DNA of 64,000 nucleotides, taken from contig NZ_OZ257250.1 in NCBI RefSeq assembly GCF_965279545.1, forward strand, positions 2,294,001-2,358,000, read 5' to 3'. Below are positions 1 through 7,929 of the stretch, piece by piece. How positions within the stretch are numbered: the stretch's first letter is position 1; the number at the start of each line of letters is the position of its first letter. Origin of the DNA: Methylibium sp965279545. Lineage in GTDB: Bacteria; Pseudomonadota; Gammaproteobacteria; Burkholderiales; Burkholderiaceae_C. A program made the position numbers and the translations under genes. The notes under the pieces are model-generated. The model was given only the letters and a program-made list of their open reading frames with translations, ran no database searches and was not told the origin of the DNA.

Positions 1-136
1 GGTAGGCCTGTGTCAGGAAGGCGACGTAGCTGTCGAGCGCGACGTCACCGCGCAGGCAGCCCTGGATGATGGGAATGTCCACCAGCGCCGCGCGATCGGC
101 GGCGGTGTCGCTCAGGAGTCGGGCGTGAAAGCTCAT
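1..136 (-). CDS. TenA/haem-oxygenase-fold (iron-containing redox-like) protein, N-terminal fragment
   Basis: Only the first 45 codons lie in the window; the gene runs off the left edge. The start is ATG at 136, and it overlaps the stop of the preceding ligase by the four bases ATGA, so translation is probably coupled. The fragment (starting MSFHARLL, with IPIIQGCL and YVAFLTQAY) looks like the first helices of TenA-like proteins, a fold that includes haem-oxygenase-like diiron oxidases such as UndA. The metal ligands are beyond the edge, so whether this is an oxidase or a thiaminase-like protein cannot be decided. Third gene of the operon with the acyl-AMP ligase and the hemolysin-family protein. 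Confidence 0.55.
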   Translation of the reverse strand, partial: MSFHARLLSDTAADRAALVDIPIIQGCLRGDVALDSYVAFLTQAY

Positions 137-1626
137 GGGATGGAGGGTTCTCGCAAGGAAGGCAGGGAAGCCGACGAGCAGTCCGCCAGCAACGCGTCGC
201 GGTGCATCTGCTCGATCGCGGCACGCTGCGGCCGGCCGTTGGCGGTGGCCAGGCCGGTGCCCGCGTCGAAGGCCGCGCGAGCGCGCACCCACCGGCGCAC
301 CTGTGCGTAGTCGGGCAGCGCCGCGTTCGCCGCATCGACGGCCGCTTGCAGCACCGTGTCCGGCAGGTCGGCGCGCAGCGGCCAGAGCACGGCCGACAGC
401 GCGGGCTGGCCGTCGCCGAACACGACCGCCTGGCCGATCGGCGGCAGGCCGCCGACGCCGGCGCCCTGGAGTGCGGTTTCGACCCACTCGGGCGAGACAT
501 TGCGACCGTAGGCAGTGACCAGCACCTGCTTCTTGCGGCCGCGCACGTGCAAGAAGCCGTCGGCATCGATCTCGCCGAGGTCACCGCTCGGCCACCAGGC
601 CGGCGGCGGCGTGCTGCTGCCGAGGTAGCCGAGGAACAGCGAACCCGCGACCTCGATCTCGCCGTCGGCGGCAATGCGCACCCGCGCATGCGGCAGCGGC
701 CGGCCGGCGCTGCCGGGCCGGTCGGCGCCCGGCAGGTTCAGCGTCTGCACCGAAGCGCCCTCCGAAAGACCGTAGCCCTCGAACGCCGGGATGTCCACCG
801 CGCGCGCCGACTGCAGCAGCGAGGCCCCCACCGCGGCGCCGCCGACGGCCACCAGCCGCAGCGAGGTGGGCGCGCGCCGGTTGGCCGCACGCAGCCACAT
901 CGCCCAGGCGCGCAGCATCTGCGGCAGCAGGATCAGGCTGTGCGGCTGGTGCGCCTCGACGGCCGCCTGCAGCAGCGCCGGATCGAAGCGCGACGAACCC
1001 TGCAATCCGACCGCGGCGAGCGGCAGCGCGATGCAGGTCGCACCGCGCAGGCGCGGCGCCAGCACGCCTGCGATGTTCTCCAGCAGCACGGCGAACGGCA
1101 GCGCACTGAGATGGCGGGTGATCTGCAGGCCGGCCGTGGCATCGCCGATGGCGCGGGCCACGCGCTGCATCGCGTCCTGGCCGAGGCACACGCCCTTGGG
1201 CGTGCCGGTGGTGCCCGAGGTGAAGGTGATCTTCGTGGTGCCCGCCGGCAGCGGGACCGGCAATGCCGGCAGCCGCAACGAGGCTATCGCCTCGGCTGTG
1301 TCACCCAGTGGCAGCGTTTCGGGCCGGCTGCCGGCGAAGCCGGCCGCAGCGGCCGGTACCGTCCACAGCGTGTCGACCCCGGCCGCGCCGAGTGCATGCT
1401 GCACTTGCTGCGGGGTGAAGAAGCCCGGCAACGGCACGTGCACGACGCCCGCCCGTGCCGCCGCCGCGTCGGCGATCAACCAGGGCGCGCCGTTGTCGAG
1501 CAGCGTGGCCAGCACGCGCACGCCACGATCCTGCAGGGCCTGCGCGGCCGAGCTCGCGGCGGCCTCGAAGCGCTCGGCGGACCATGCGTCGATGCCGGTC
1601 GGCGCCAGGGTTTCAATGAGCTTCAT
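133..1626 (-). CDS. AMP-dependent synthetase/ligase (acyl-adenylating enzyme)
   Basis: An adenylate-forming enzyme of 497 residues, expected to activate a carboxylic (probably fatty) acid as acyl-AMP. The A3 phosphate loop TSGTTGTPKG lies near residues 136-145, the GYGLSEG block near 305, SGDLGEID near 375 and GRKKQVLVT near 390. In the C-terminal A10 region the usual lysine (GK) is replaced: it reads NGRPQR. No carrier-protein or other extra domain is seen. ATG at 1626 overlaps the stop of the upstream hemolysin-family gene (ATGA), and its own stop overlaps the next start in the same way. This gene trio is known from other proteobacteria as the thermostable-hemolysin operon, but its product is not known to me. 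Confidence 0.85.
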   Translation of the reverse strand: MKLIETLAPTGIDAWSAERFEAAASSAAQALQDRGVRVLATLLDNGAPWLIADAAAARAGVVHVPLPGFFTPQQVQHALGAAGVDTLWTVPAAAAGFAGSRPETLPLGDTAEAIASLRLPALPVPLPAGTTKITFTSGTTGTPKGVCLGQDAMQRVARAIGDATAGLQITRHLSALPFAVLLENIAGVLAPRLRGATCIALPLAAVGLQGSSRFDPALLQAAVEAHQPHSLILLPQMLRAWAMWLRAANRRAPTSLRLVAVGGAAVGASLLQSARAVDIPAFEGYGLSEGASVQTLNLPGADRPGSAGRPLPHARVRIAADGEIEVAGSLFLGYLGSSTPPPAWWPSGDLGEIDADGFLHVRGRKKQVLVTAYGRNVSPEWVETALQGAGVGGLPPIGQAVVFGDGQPALSAVLWPLRADLPDTVLQAAVDAANAALPDYAQVRRWVRARAAFDAGTGLATANGRPQRAAIEQMHRDALLADCSSASLPSLREPSIP

Positions 1627-2273
1627 CGCTCGCCGGCCGGCAGCCGTTCGGCCAGCCGGCGCATGGCCAGCGGCAGGCTGCCGGCGAGCACCACCGGGTG
1701 GTGCTCGTAGTAGCGCCCCCAGTCGCGCGCACCGTCGCCCAGCCGGGCGGGATCGGCAGGGCCGAGCGCGGTCGGCACGACCCCCATGCGCGTGAACAGG
1801 TGTCGCAGTTCCTCGGTCAGCGTACTGACCACCCATTCGACCCGAAGACCCGCGAGGTGCTGGGCCAGCCGCAGGATCAGGCGCTGCCCTTCACCGGCAC
1901 GGGTGGCCGCCAGGTGGCCGACCTCGGCGATGCGCTCGCGCGCCGGCTGCTCCGTCTGCTCCGTCTGCCTAGCGAGCACGCGTTCGATCGGCTCGTCGAG
2001 GTAGTGCTCGAGGAACAGCGGCTGCGTGGCGATCCGGTAGCCGGCGGCAGCGACGACCGAGGCGGCGCTGCCCTCGCCTTCCCGCAGGCTCACGAGCACC
2101 GGCGCGAACTGGCGGACCTGCGCGCCGTAGCGCTCGGCGTAGACGCGCCGGATGAAGGCCTCGACCTGCGGCCGGCCGGGATCGCCGGCAGGGTGCCAGG
2201 CGAAGCACGGCGCCTGGAGCGAGACGCCGGCATCCCTGCAGGCCGGGCCGGCGGCAAAACTGGCAATGCGCAT
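1623..2273 (-). CDS. Thermostable hemolysin family protein (GNAT-related)
   Basis: A 216-residue soluble protein resembling the thermostable hemolysin (delta-VPH) family, which is distantly related to GNAT acyltransferases. Seen: a central region with IAEVGHLAATRAGEGQRLI followed by a C-terminal part typical of the family, with no signal peptide or membrane segment. The start is ATG at 2273 with a strong ribosome site (GGGAGG) seven bases upstream. First gene of a translationally coupled operon with an acyl-AMP ligase and a TenA-fold protein. That company argues for an N-acyltransferase in a small biosynthetic pathway rather than a toxin; this is inference. It diverges from the PHP gene across about 80 bp. 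Confidence 0.75.
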   Translation of the reverse strand: MRIASFAAGPACRDAGVSLQAPCFAWHPAGDPGRPQVEAFIRRVYAERYGAQVRQFAPVLVSLREGEGSAASVVAAAGYRIATQPLFLEHYLDEPIERVLARQTEQTEQPARERIAEVGHLAATRAGEGQRLILRLAQHLAGLRVEWVVSTLTEELRHLFTRMGVVPTALGPADPARLGDGARDWGRYYEHHPVVLAGSLPLAMRRLAERLPAGER

Positions 2274-2354
2274 CGAACCTCCCTTGAGAACGCCATTCTG
2301 ACAACACCATCTTATGAGGTGGTTAAGGAGCTACCGGTCCTTACAATCGAAGGC

Positions 2355-3215
2355 GTGGTCACCATCCTCAACGCCGATCTGCACTGTCATTCGAACGTGT
2401 CCGACGGCACGCTCGAGCCGGCGGCGCTGGCGGCACGTGCCAAGGCGAACGGTGTCGAACTGTGGGCCCTGACCGACCACGACGAGCTCGGCGGCCAGCA
2501 GCGCGCCCGCGACGCTGCCCGCGCGCTGGGCCTGCCCTACCTCACGGGCACCGAGATCTCGGTCAGTTTTGCCGGCAGCACGGTGCACATCGTCGGCCTC
2601 GGCTTCGATGTCGACGACGCGCCGCTCGCTGCCGGGCTGTCGCTGACCCGCGGCGGACGCGAGCAGCGCGCACGCGAGATGGCGGCGGCGCTGGCACGGG
2701 TCGGCATTGCCGGCGCCTACGAGGGCGCACTGCAGTACGTCGGCAACCCCGAACTGATTTCGCGCACCCACTTCGCCCGCTACCTGGTCGAAGCGGGCGT
2801 GTGCCCCGACACCAACAGCGTGTTTCGCAAATACCTCACCGAAGGCAAGCCGGGCTATGTGCCGCACCGCTGGGCCGGCCTGGGCGACGCGGTGCACTGG
2901 ATCGCACAGGCCGGCGGCACCGCCGTCATCGCGCACCCGGGGCGCTACAAGTTCACGCCGACCGAGGAGTACGCGCTGTTCAGTGAATTCGTCGCCCATG
3001 GCGGGCGCGGCGTGGAGGTCGTGACCGGCAGCCATACCGTCGCCGAATACGAGAAGTACGCCGACATGGCGGTCGAGTTCGGCCTGCTGGCCTCGCGCGG
3101 CAGCGATTTCCACGCCCCGGAGGAAAGCCGCACCGACCTCGGTGCGCTGCCGTGGCTGCCGGGGCGGCTGACCCCCGTCTGGGAAGCGATTGCCGAGCGG
3201 GTGCAGCAACCGTGA
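2355..3215 (+). CDS. rnm: PHP-domain phosphoesterase (RNase AM / nucleoside 3',5'-bisphosphate phosphatase family)
   Basis: A 286-residue metal-dependent phosphoesterase of the polymerase-and-histidinol-phosphatase (PHP) family, like E. coli YciV/RNase AM and related 3',5'-bisphosphate phosphatases. Metal-binding motifs are visible: DLHCHSNVSDG near residue 7, LTDHDE near 39, AHPGRYK near 192 and GSDFHAPEE near 250. GTG at 2355 is the likely start, because the conserved PHP motif follows after only six residues; no strong Shine-Dalgarno is present. A TACAAT box at 2342-2347 could place the RNA start almost on the GTG. Followed after 35 bp by yciO, the same order as in E. coli. Confidence 0.85.
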   Translation: MVTILNADLHCHSNVSDGTLEPAALAARAKANGVELWALTDHDELGGQQRARDAARALGLPYLTGTEISVSFAGSTVHIVGLGFDVDDAPLAAGLSLTRGGREQRAREMAAALARVGIAGAYEGALQYVGNPELISRTHFARYLVEAGVCPDTNSVFRKYLTEGKPGYVPHRWAGLGDAVHWIAQAGGTAVIAHPGRYKFTPTEEYALFSEFVAHGGRGVEVVTGSHTVAEYEKYADMAVEFGLLASRGSDFHAPEESRTDLGALPWLPGRLTPVWEAIAERVQQP

Positions 3216-3250
3216 AGCACGGCCGCACGCCGGAATGCGGCGACTGAGCG

Positions 3251-3880
3251 ATGTCGCAGTACTTCGAGGTCCACCCGGACAATCCGCAGCCGCGCCTGCT
3301 GAAGCAGGCGGTGCAGATCCTGCATGGCGGCGGCATCGCCGCGATCCCGACCGACTCCAGCTACGCGCTGGTCTGCCACCTCGACGACAAGGCGGCGGCC
3401 GAGACGCTGCGCCGCATCCGCGGCGTCGACGACAAGCACCACCTGACGCTGCTGTGCCGCGACCTCAGCGAGCTGGCGAACTGCGCGCGCGTCGACAACA
3501 AGCAGTACCGGCTGCTCAAGCTCGGCACGCCGGGACCCTACACCTTCATCCTCGAGGCAACGAAGGAAGTGCCGCGTCGCGTATCGCACCCGTCGCGCCG
3601 CACGATCGGGCTGCGCGTGCCGGCGCATGCGGTCACGCAGGCCCTGCTCGAGCTGCTCGGCCAGCCGCTGCTCGCCACCACCTTGATCCCGCCGGGGGCG
3701 AACCTGCCCCTGAACGACCCGCACGAGATCCGCGCGCAGTTCGAAAAACAGCTGCAGGCGATCGTCGATGCCGGCGCCTGCCCGATGCAGCCGACCACCG
3801 TGATCGACCTGAGCGGCGACGAGCCGGTGCTGGTGCGCCGCGGACGCGGCGATCCGACGGCGCTGGGGCTGACCGACTGA
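3251..3880 (+). CDS. yciO: YciO/YrdC-family protein
   Basis: A 209-residue protein of the YrdC/Sua5 superfamily, closest to YciO: it begins MSQYFEVHPDNPQ and has PTDSSYAL, PGPYTFILEATKEVPRR and TIGLRVP. YrdC relatives make threonylcarbamoyl-AMP for tRNA t6A. YciO itself is a paralog with unclear or weak activity, so no precise reaction is assigned. Length matches YciO. Lies 35 bp behind the PHP gene, probably in one transcript. Confidence 0.88.
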   Translation: MSQYFEVHPDNPQPRLLKQAVQILHGGGIAAIPTDSSYALVCHLDDKAAAETLRRIRGVDDKHHLTLLCRDLSELANCARVDNKQYRLLKLGTPGPYTFILEATKEVPRRVSHPSRRTIGLRVPAHAVTQALLELLGQPLLATTLIPPGANLPLNDPHEIRAQFEKQLQAIVDAGACPMQPTTVIDLSGDEPVLVRRGRGDPTALGLTD

Positions 3881-3930
3881 GCGCCGTCAGCGCGGCTTCC
3901 TGCACCCCGGGCCGGGCCCGCCGGTGCGAA

Positions 3931-4290
3931 TCAAAGCGCCGCGGTGACCAGCAGTTCGACCTTCCATTGCGGCTTCGCCAGCGCGGCCTGCACCGTGGCG
4001 CGCGGTGGCGCCGCGCCGGCCGGCAGCCAGGCTTCCCAGACCTCGTTCATCGCCGGAAAGTCCGCCAGATCGGCGATGAAGATCTCGACCCGCAGCAGCT
4101 TGCTCTTGTCGGAACCGGTGCGCGCCAGCAGCGAGTCGATCGCCGCCAGCACCTGTCGGGTCTGGCCACGGATGTCCTGGCTCGCATCGCCTGCGACCTG
4201 CCCGGCGAGGTAGACGGTGCCGCCGTCGCCCACACGGTGGACCGTCATCTCGGACAGGCGGGTACCGACATCGAAACGTTGAATGCTCAT
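3931..4290 (-). CDS. RidA-family protein (YjgF/YER057c)
   Basis: A 119-residue RidA/YjgF-type protein; members of the family hydrolyse reactive enamine/imine intermediates or degrade related compounds. The C-terminal half shows the family pattern RVEIFIADLADFPAMNEVW and a conserved arginine in PPRATVQA. ATG at 4290 is preceded by AAGGA at good distance and overlaps the stop of plsY (ATGA), so the two are coupled. It belongs to a RidA subgroup rather than canonical RidA, so the substrate is open. Confidence 0.85.
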   Translation of the reverse strand: MSIQRFDVGTRLSEMTVHRVGDGGTVYLAGQVAGDASQDIRGQTRQVLAAIDSLLARTGSDKSKLLRVEIFIADLADFPAMNEVWEAWLPAGAAPPRATVQAALAKPQWKVELLVTAAL

Positions 4291-4919
4291 GAATGTCCTT
4301 GGGGTCGTGAAGTCTTTTGTCCGAGCCGGCTCTCGGTGCCGGCGATCAGTTTCTTGATGTTGGCGCCGTGGCGCCAGACCAGCAGCAGGCTCATCACCGT
4401 GATCGCGATCGCGACCGGGCCACCGCCCCAGACCAGCAACTGATAGAACGGCGCGAACGCCGCGGCGACGATGGACGCCAGCGACACATAGCGGAAGAAG
4501 GCCACGATGATCACGAAGCTCAGCAGGGTCGCGAGCCCGAGCCAGGGGTTCAGCGCGAACAGCGCGCCGGCCGCGGTGGCCACGCCCTTGCCGCCCTTGA
4601 AGCCGAAGAACACCGGCCACAGGTGACCGACGAAGGCCGCCAGTCCGACCAGCGCCAGCGTGCCTTCCTCCAGGCCGTAGGGCGCACCGAAGCGCTCGAC
4701 CAGCAGCACCGGCACGGCGCCCTTCATCGCGTCGAGCAGCAGGGTGGCGATGGCGGCGGCCTTGTTTCCCGAGCGCAGCACGTTGGTCGCGCCGGGGTTG
4801 CCGGAGCCGTAGCTGCGCGGGTCGGCCAGGCCGAGGCTGCGGCTCACGATCACCGCGAACGACAACGAGCCGAGCAGGTAGGCCGCGATCGCGGCGAGCA
4901 CAGGATAGAAGGGCAGCAT
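4287..4919 (-). CDS. plsY: Glycerol-3-phosphate acyltransferase PlsY
   Basis: A 210-residue integral membrane enzyme that transfers an acyl group from acyl-phosphate to glycerol-3-phosphate, the first step of phospholipid synthesis. Visible PlsY motifs: GSGNPGATNVLR near residue 40 and FKGGKGVATAAG near 105, with five or so hydrophobic segments. ATG at 4919. The C-terminal tail is hydrophilic (RPQGHS) and its stop overlaps the ridA-like start. Confidence 0.93.
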   Translation of the reverse strand: MLPFYPVLAAIAAYLLGSLSFAVIVSRSLGLADPRSYGSGNPGATNVLRSGNKAAAIATLLLDAMKGAVPVLLVERFGAPYGLEEGTLALVGLAAFVGHLWPVFFGFKGGKGVATAAGALFALNPWLGLATLLSFVIIVAFFRYVSLASIVAAAFAPFYQLLVWGGGPVAIAITVMSLLLVWRHGANIKKLIAGTESRLGQKTSRPQGHS

Positions 4920-4959
4920 GCGCCTATTCTGCCGCCGCGCACCGGCCGCACGCCCGGCG

Positions 4960-5445
4960 TCAGCTGCCGCAATGCACCGGTTTCGCGCCGAGCAACTCGG
5001 CCGCGCGCCGCGGGTCCAACCCGACCAGGTAGCCACGCCGCCCGCCGTTGATGTAGATGGTCGGCAGCTCGAGCACGCCGGCCTCGACGTAGACCGGCAT
5101 CGCCTTGCGCGTGCCGAACGGCGAGGTGCCGCCGACCAGGTAGCCGCTGTGGCGCTGTGCCACCTCGGGCACGCAAGCTTCGACCTTCTTGCAACCGATC
5201 TCGCGCGCCAGCGCCTTCAGGCTGACCTGACGGTCGCCGTGCATCAGCACGATCAGCGGCTTGGCGTGCTCGTCCTGCATCACCAGTGTCTTGACGACGT
5301 GGTGCTCGTCGACCCCGAGCTGGCGCGCCGACTCCCGGGTGCCGCCGCGCTCGACGTAGTCGTACAGGTGTTCGGTGTAGCTCAGCTTTTCGCGCTTCAG
5401 CCAGGCGGTGGCCGGCGTCTCGCTGGCGTGGTCTTTTCGGCTCAT
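4960..5445 (-). CDS. ybaK: Cys-tRNA(Pro)/Cys-tRNA(Cys) deacylase YbaK
   Basis: A 161-residue YbaK/EbsC-type deacylase that clears mischarged Cys-tRNA(Pro). Family marks: HHVVKTLVM, KALAREIGCKK, GYLVGGTSPFG and the C-terminal YINGGRRGYLVGLDP. ATG at 5445 is the only sensible start. Diverges from the 2OG-Fe oxygenase gene downstream. Confidence 0.9.
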   Translation of the reverse strand: MSRKDHASETPATAWLKREKLSYTEHLYDYVERGGTRESARQLGVDEHHVVKTLVMQDEHAKPLIVLMHGDRQVSLKALAREIGCKKVEACVPEVAQRHSGYLVGGTSPFGTRKAMPVYVEAGVLELPTIYINGGRRGYLVGLDPRRAAELLGAKPVHCGS

Positions 5446-5587
5446 GTTCACAGTCTGCACGACTTGCGCCGCCGCCGGACGACCACCGCGCCCGGCCCGC
5501 GCCACAGGACCTGGGGAGACGGTGTGCCCGGCCTGCATGCTAGATTTCTGCGCCTGCCTCCACGACCGCCGCCCCGACCCCGCCCTC

Positions 5588-6349
5588 ATGCACGTCGACA
5601 TCGAACTGCCCCTCGGCCGCGCCACGGCGCTGCAACGCCTGCGCGCGCAAGGTTTCTGCGTGTTGACGCCTGCCGCCCTCGAAACCCTGACCGGCCTGCC
5701 GCTCGACGCCTTCGATCCCATGCTGCCGTTCTGGGACGACCTGCCGCCGGACCTGCACCTGAAGGATGGTGGCCATTACCGCTACCGCCGCCACGGCTGC
5801 TTCGTCCAGACGCTGCAGCCGGCGCAGATCGAGGCCGTACCGCACCGCGCCCACTGGCAGCCGACCACCTACAACGCCCTGCACGGCGGCATGGAGCGCT
5901 GGTTCGAGCCGTTGCAGACCGAGCTGATCCATTTGCCGGCATGGAGCGAACTGCTCATCGCCCTCGGCGAGCTGTTCGCCAAGCTGCGCGCGCCCAAAGG
6001 CGGCCGCTGGTACATCGAAGCCCACCCCTTCCGCATCGATACCGAAGGCGGTGTCGGCCGGCCGACGCCCGAGGGCGCGCACCGCGACGGCGTCGACTTC
6101 GTGGCGGTGGTGTTCGTCGGCCGCCAGGGTGTGCGCGGCGGCGAGACGCGGGTGTTCGACGCCGCGGGCCCGCTGGGCGTGCGCTTCACGCTGGAGCAGC
6201 CGTGGACCACGCTGCTGCTCGACGATGTTCAGGTGGTGCACGAGAGCACACCGCTGCTGCCCGAGAACCCGGCGGACCTCCAGGTCAAGGGTCACCGGGA
6301 CACGCTGGTGCTGACCTACCGCAGCGGCGGCTTCCAGGCACCTGACTGA
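5588..6349 (+). CDS. 2OG-Fe(II) dioxygenase family protein
   Basis: A 253-residue protein resembling the 2OG-Fe dioxygenase family that contains BsmA and amino-acid hydroxylases such as IDO. The HxD pair is in GAHRDGVDF (near residue 162), the distal His in VVHESTP (near 219) and a candidate 2-oxoglutarate arginine in LVLTYRSGG near the C-terminus. The start is set at ATG 5588 because the upstream in-frame extension is Cys/Pro-rich and unlike the family. The substrate is unknown; free amino-acid hydroxylation is the family precedent. Confidence 0.75.
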   Translation: MHVDIELPLGRATALQRLRAQGFCVLTPAALETLTGLPLDAFDPMLPFWDDLPPDLHLKDGGHYRYRRHGCFVQTLQPAQIEAVPHRAHWQPTTYNALHGGMERWFEPLQTELIHLPAWSELLIALGELFAKLRAPKGGRWYIEAHPFRIDTEGGVGRPTPEGAHRDGVDFVAVVFVGRQGVRGGETRVFDAAGPLGVRFTLEQPWTTLLLDDVQVVHESTPLLPENPADLQVKGHRDTLVLTYRSGGFQAPD

Positions 6350-6362
6350 TACCGGGTCGCCC

Positions 6363-6854
6363 CTACCGCACGAAACCCTGCAGCACCTCGCCGCTGACGC
6401 GGCAGATGCGCCAGTCGGGCAGCACGCTCGCGCCCATCGCCTCGTAGAAGCGGATCGCGGGCTCGTTCCAGTCGAGCACGCTCCATTCGAAACGGCCACA
6501 GCCGCGCTGGACCGCCAGGGCACCCAGGGCGCGCAGCAAGGCCTTGCCGATGCCGCAGCCGCGGTGCGCCGGCAGCACGAACAGGTCTTCGAGGTAGAGC
6601 CCCGGCCTGCAGAGGAAGGTCGAGAAATTGGTGAAGAACAGCGCGAAGCCGACCACGCCCGCCCCGTCGACCTCCGCCACCATCGCCTCGGCCACCGGAC
6701 GTTCGCCGAACAGATGCGGCTGCAGCTTCTCGGGCGTGACCTCGAGCAGGTGCGTGAGCTGCTCGTAGTCGGCCAATGCGCCGATCAGGCGCACGAGTTC
6801 GTGCAGGTCGCGCGGCTCGGCGGCGCGCAGGGTGAAGGCGGGGTCCTGACTCAT
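6363..6854 (-). CDS. GNAT-family N-acetyltransferase
   Basis: A 163-residue GNAT enzyme close to the diamine/polyamine-acetyltransferase-like group. It has LYLEDLFVLPAHRGCGIGKALL, the acetyl-CoA pyrophosphate-binding loop near residues 95-115, followed by VLDWNEPAIRFYEAMGA near 128-144. The stop is TAG. Convergent with the 2OG oxygenase and divergent from the hydrolase gene. Substrate not predictable. Confidence 0.85.
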   Translation of the reverse strand: MSQDPAFTLRAAEPRDLHELVRLIGALADYEQLTHLLEVTPEKLQPHLFGERPVAEAMVAEVDGAGVVGFALFFTNFSTFLCRPGLYLEDLFVLPAHRGCGIGKALLRALGALAVQRGCGRFEWSVLDWNEPAIRFYEAMGASVLPDWRICRVSGEVLQGFVR

Positions 6855-6911
6855 CGCGCGATTGTCTCCGCGGCGACGGCAGCCGCAAGCACGGCCCGCT
6901 ACAGTGGCCGG

Positions 6912-7838
6912 ATGAGCCTGTCCGCCTACACCGCGCGCCGCACGGCGCGCTCGGAGTTCGTCGCCGTGCGCGGTCTGCGCTACCACGCCCACGTGTGGGG
7001 CGCCGCACCGACCGAGCCGGACCGCCCGCCGCTGCTGCTGATGCACGGCTGGATGGACGTGGGCGCGTCGTTCCAGTTCGTGGTCGACGCGATGGCCGAC
7101 AACCGCCACGTGATCGCGCCCGACTGGCGCGGCTTCGGCCGCACCGAGATCGCGCCGGCCACCGACAGCTACTGGTTCGCCGACTACCTGGGCGACCTCG
7201 ACGCGCTGCTCGATCACTTCTCCCCCGGCCGGGCGGTCGACCTGCTCGGCCACAGCATGGGCGGCAACGTCGCGATGATCTATGCGGGCGTGCGGCCCGA
7301 GCGCGTGCGCCGCCTCGTCAACCTGGAGGGCTTCGGCATGCCGCGCAGCCTGCCCGCGCAGGCTCCCACCCGCTATGCGACGTGGCTCGACGAGTTGAAG
7401 GCGCCGCAGGGCCTGCGCGACTACGGCAGTCTCGACGAGGTCGCGGAGCGCCTGCGCAGGAACAACCCCCGCCTCGCCGCGGACCGCGCGGCCTGGCTCG
7501 CGCCGCACTGGGCGCGACAGGGAGCCTCGGGTCGCTGGGACATCCAGGGCGACCCGGCGCACAAGCGCACGAACCCGGTGCTGTACCGCGTCGACGAGGT
7601 CCTGGCCTGCTGGGCGCGCATCGCCGCACCGCTGCTGTGGGTCGAGGGCCGGCAGACCGACGTGTCCAAGTGGTGGGGCGACCGCTACCCGCGCAGCGAT
7701 TTCGAGGAGCGCATGGCGACACTGGCCCGGACGGTGGCGATCGAGCGGGTGATGCTGGAGGACGCCGGCCACATGCTCCACCATGACCAACCGCAGGTGC
7801 TGGCGGAGCACATCGAGCGCTTCCTGGACGCCCGCTGA
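6912..7838 (+). CDS. Alpha/beta-fold hydrolase
   Basis: A 308-residue serine hydrolase. Seen: oxyanion region LLMHGWMDVGASF (residues 42-54), nucleophile elbow GHSMGGN near residue 115, and the C-terminal catalytic His in EDAGHMLHHDQP. No signal peptide, so cytosolic. It stands alone between a divergent GNAT gene and prfB; nothing in the context points to a substrate. Confidence 0.85.
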   Translation: MSLSAYTARRTARSEFVAVRGLRYHAHVWGAAPTEPDRPPLLLMHGWMDVGASFQFVVDAMADNRHVIAPDWRGFGRTEIAPATDSYWFADYLGDLDALLDHFSPGRAVDLLGHSMGGNVAMIYAGVRPERVRRLVNLEGFGMPRSLPAQAPTRYATWLDELKAPQGLRDYGSLDEVAERLRRNNPRLAADRAAWLAPHWARQGASGRWDIQGDPAHKRTNPVLYRVDEVLACWARIAAPLLWVEGRQTDVSKWWGDRYPRSDFEERMATLARTVAIERVMLEDAGHMLHHDQPQVLAEHIERFLDAR

Positions 7839-7929
7839 ACGCACAGGGCGCGGCCGGGGCCCCGCGTGAGAAAATCGGTCCTTCGGCCGGCGCATCCTGG
7901 CGCCCGCCCCCGAACACGAAGGACCCCTC

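Noticed and set aside
2342..2357. Leaderless promoter for the PHP gene (TACAAT just before the GTG)
   Set aside because: No convincing -35 box at proper distance; kept only as a remark in the gene entry.
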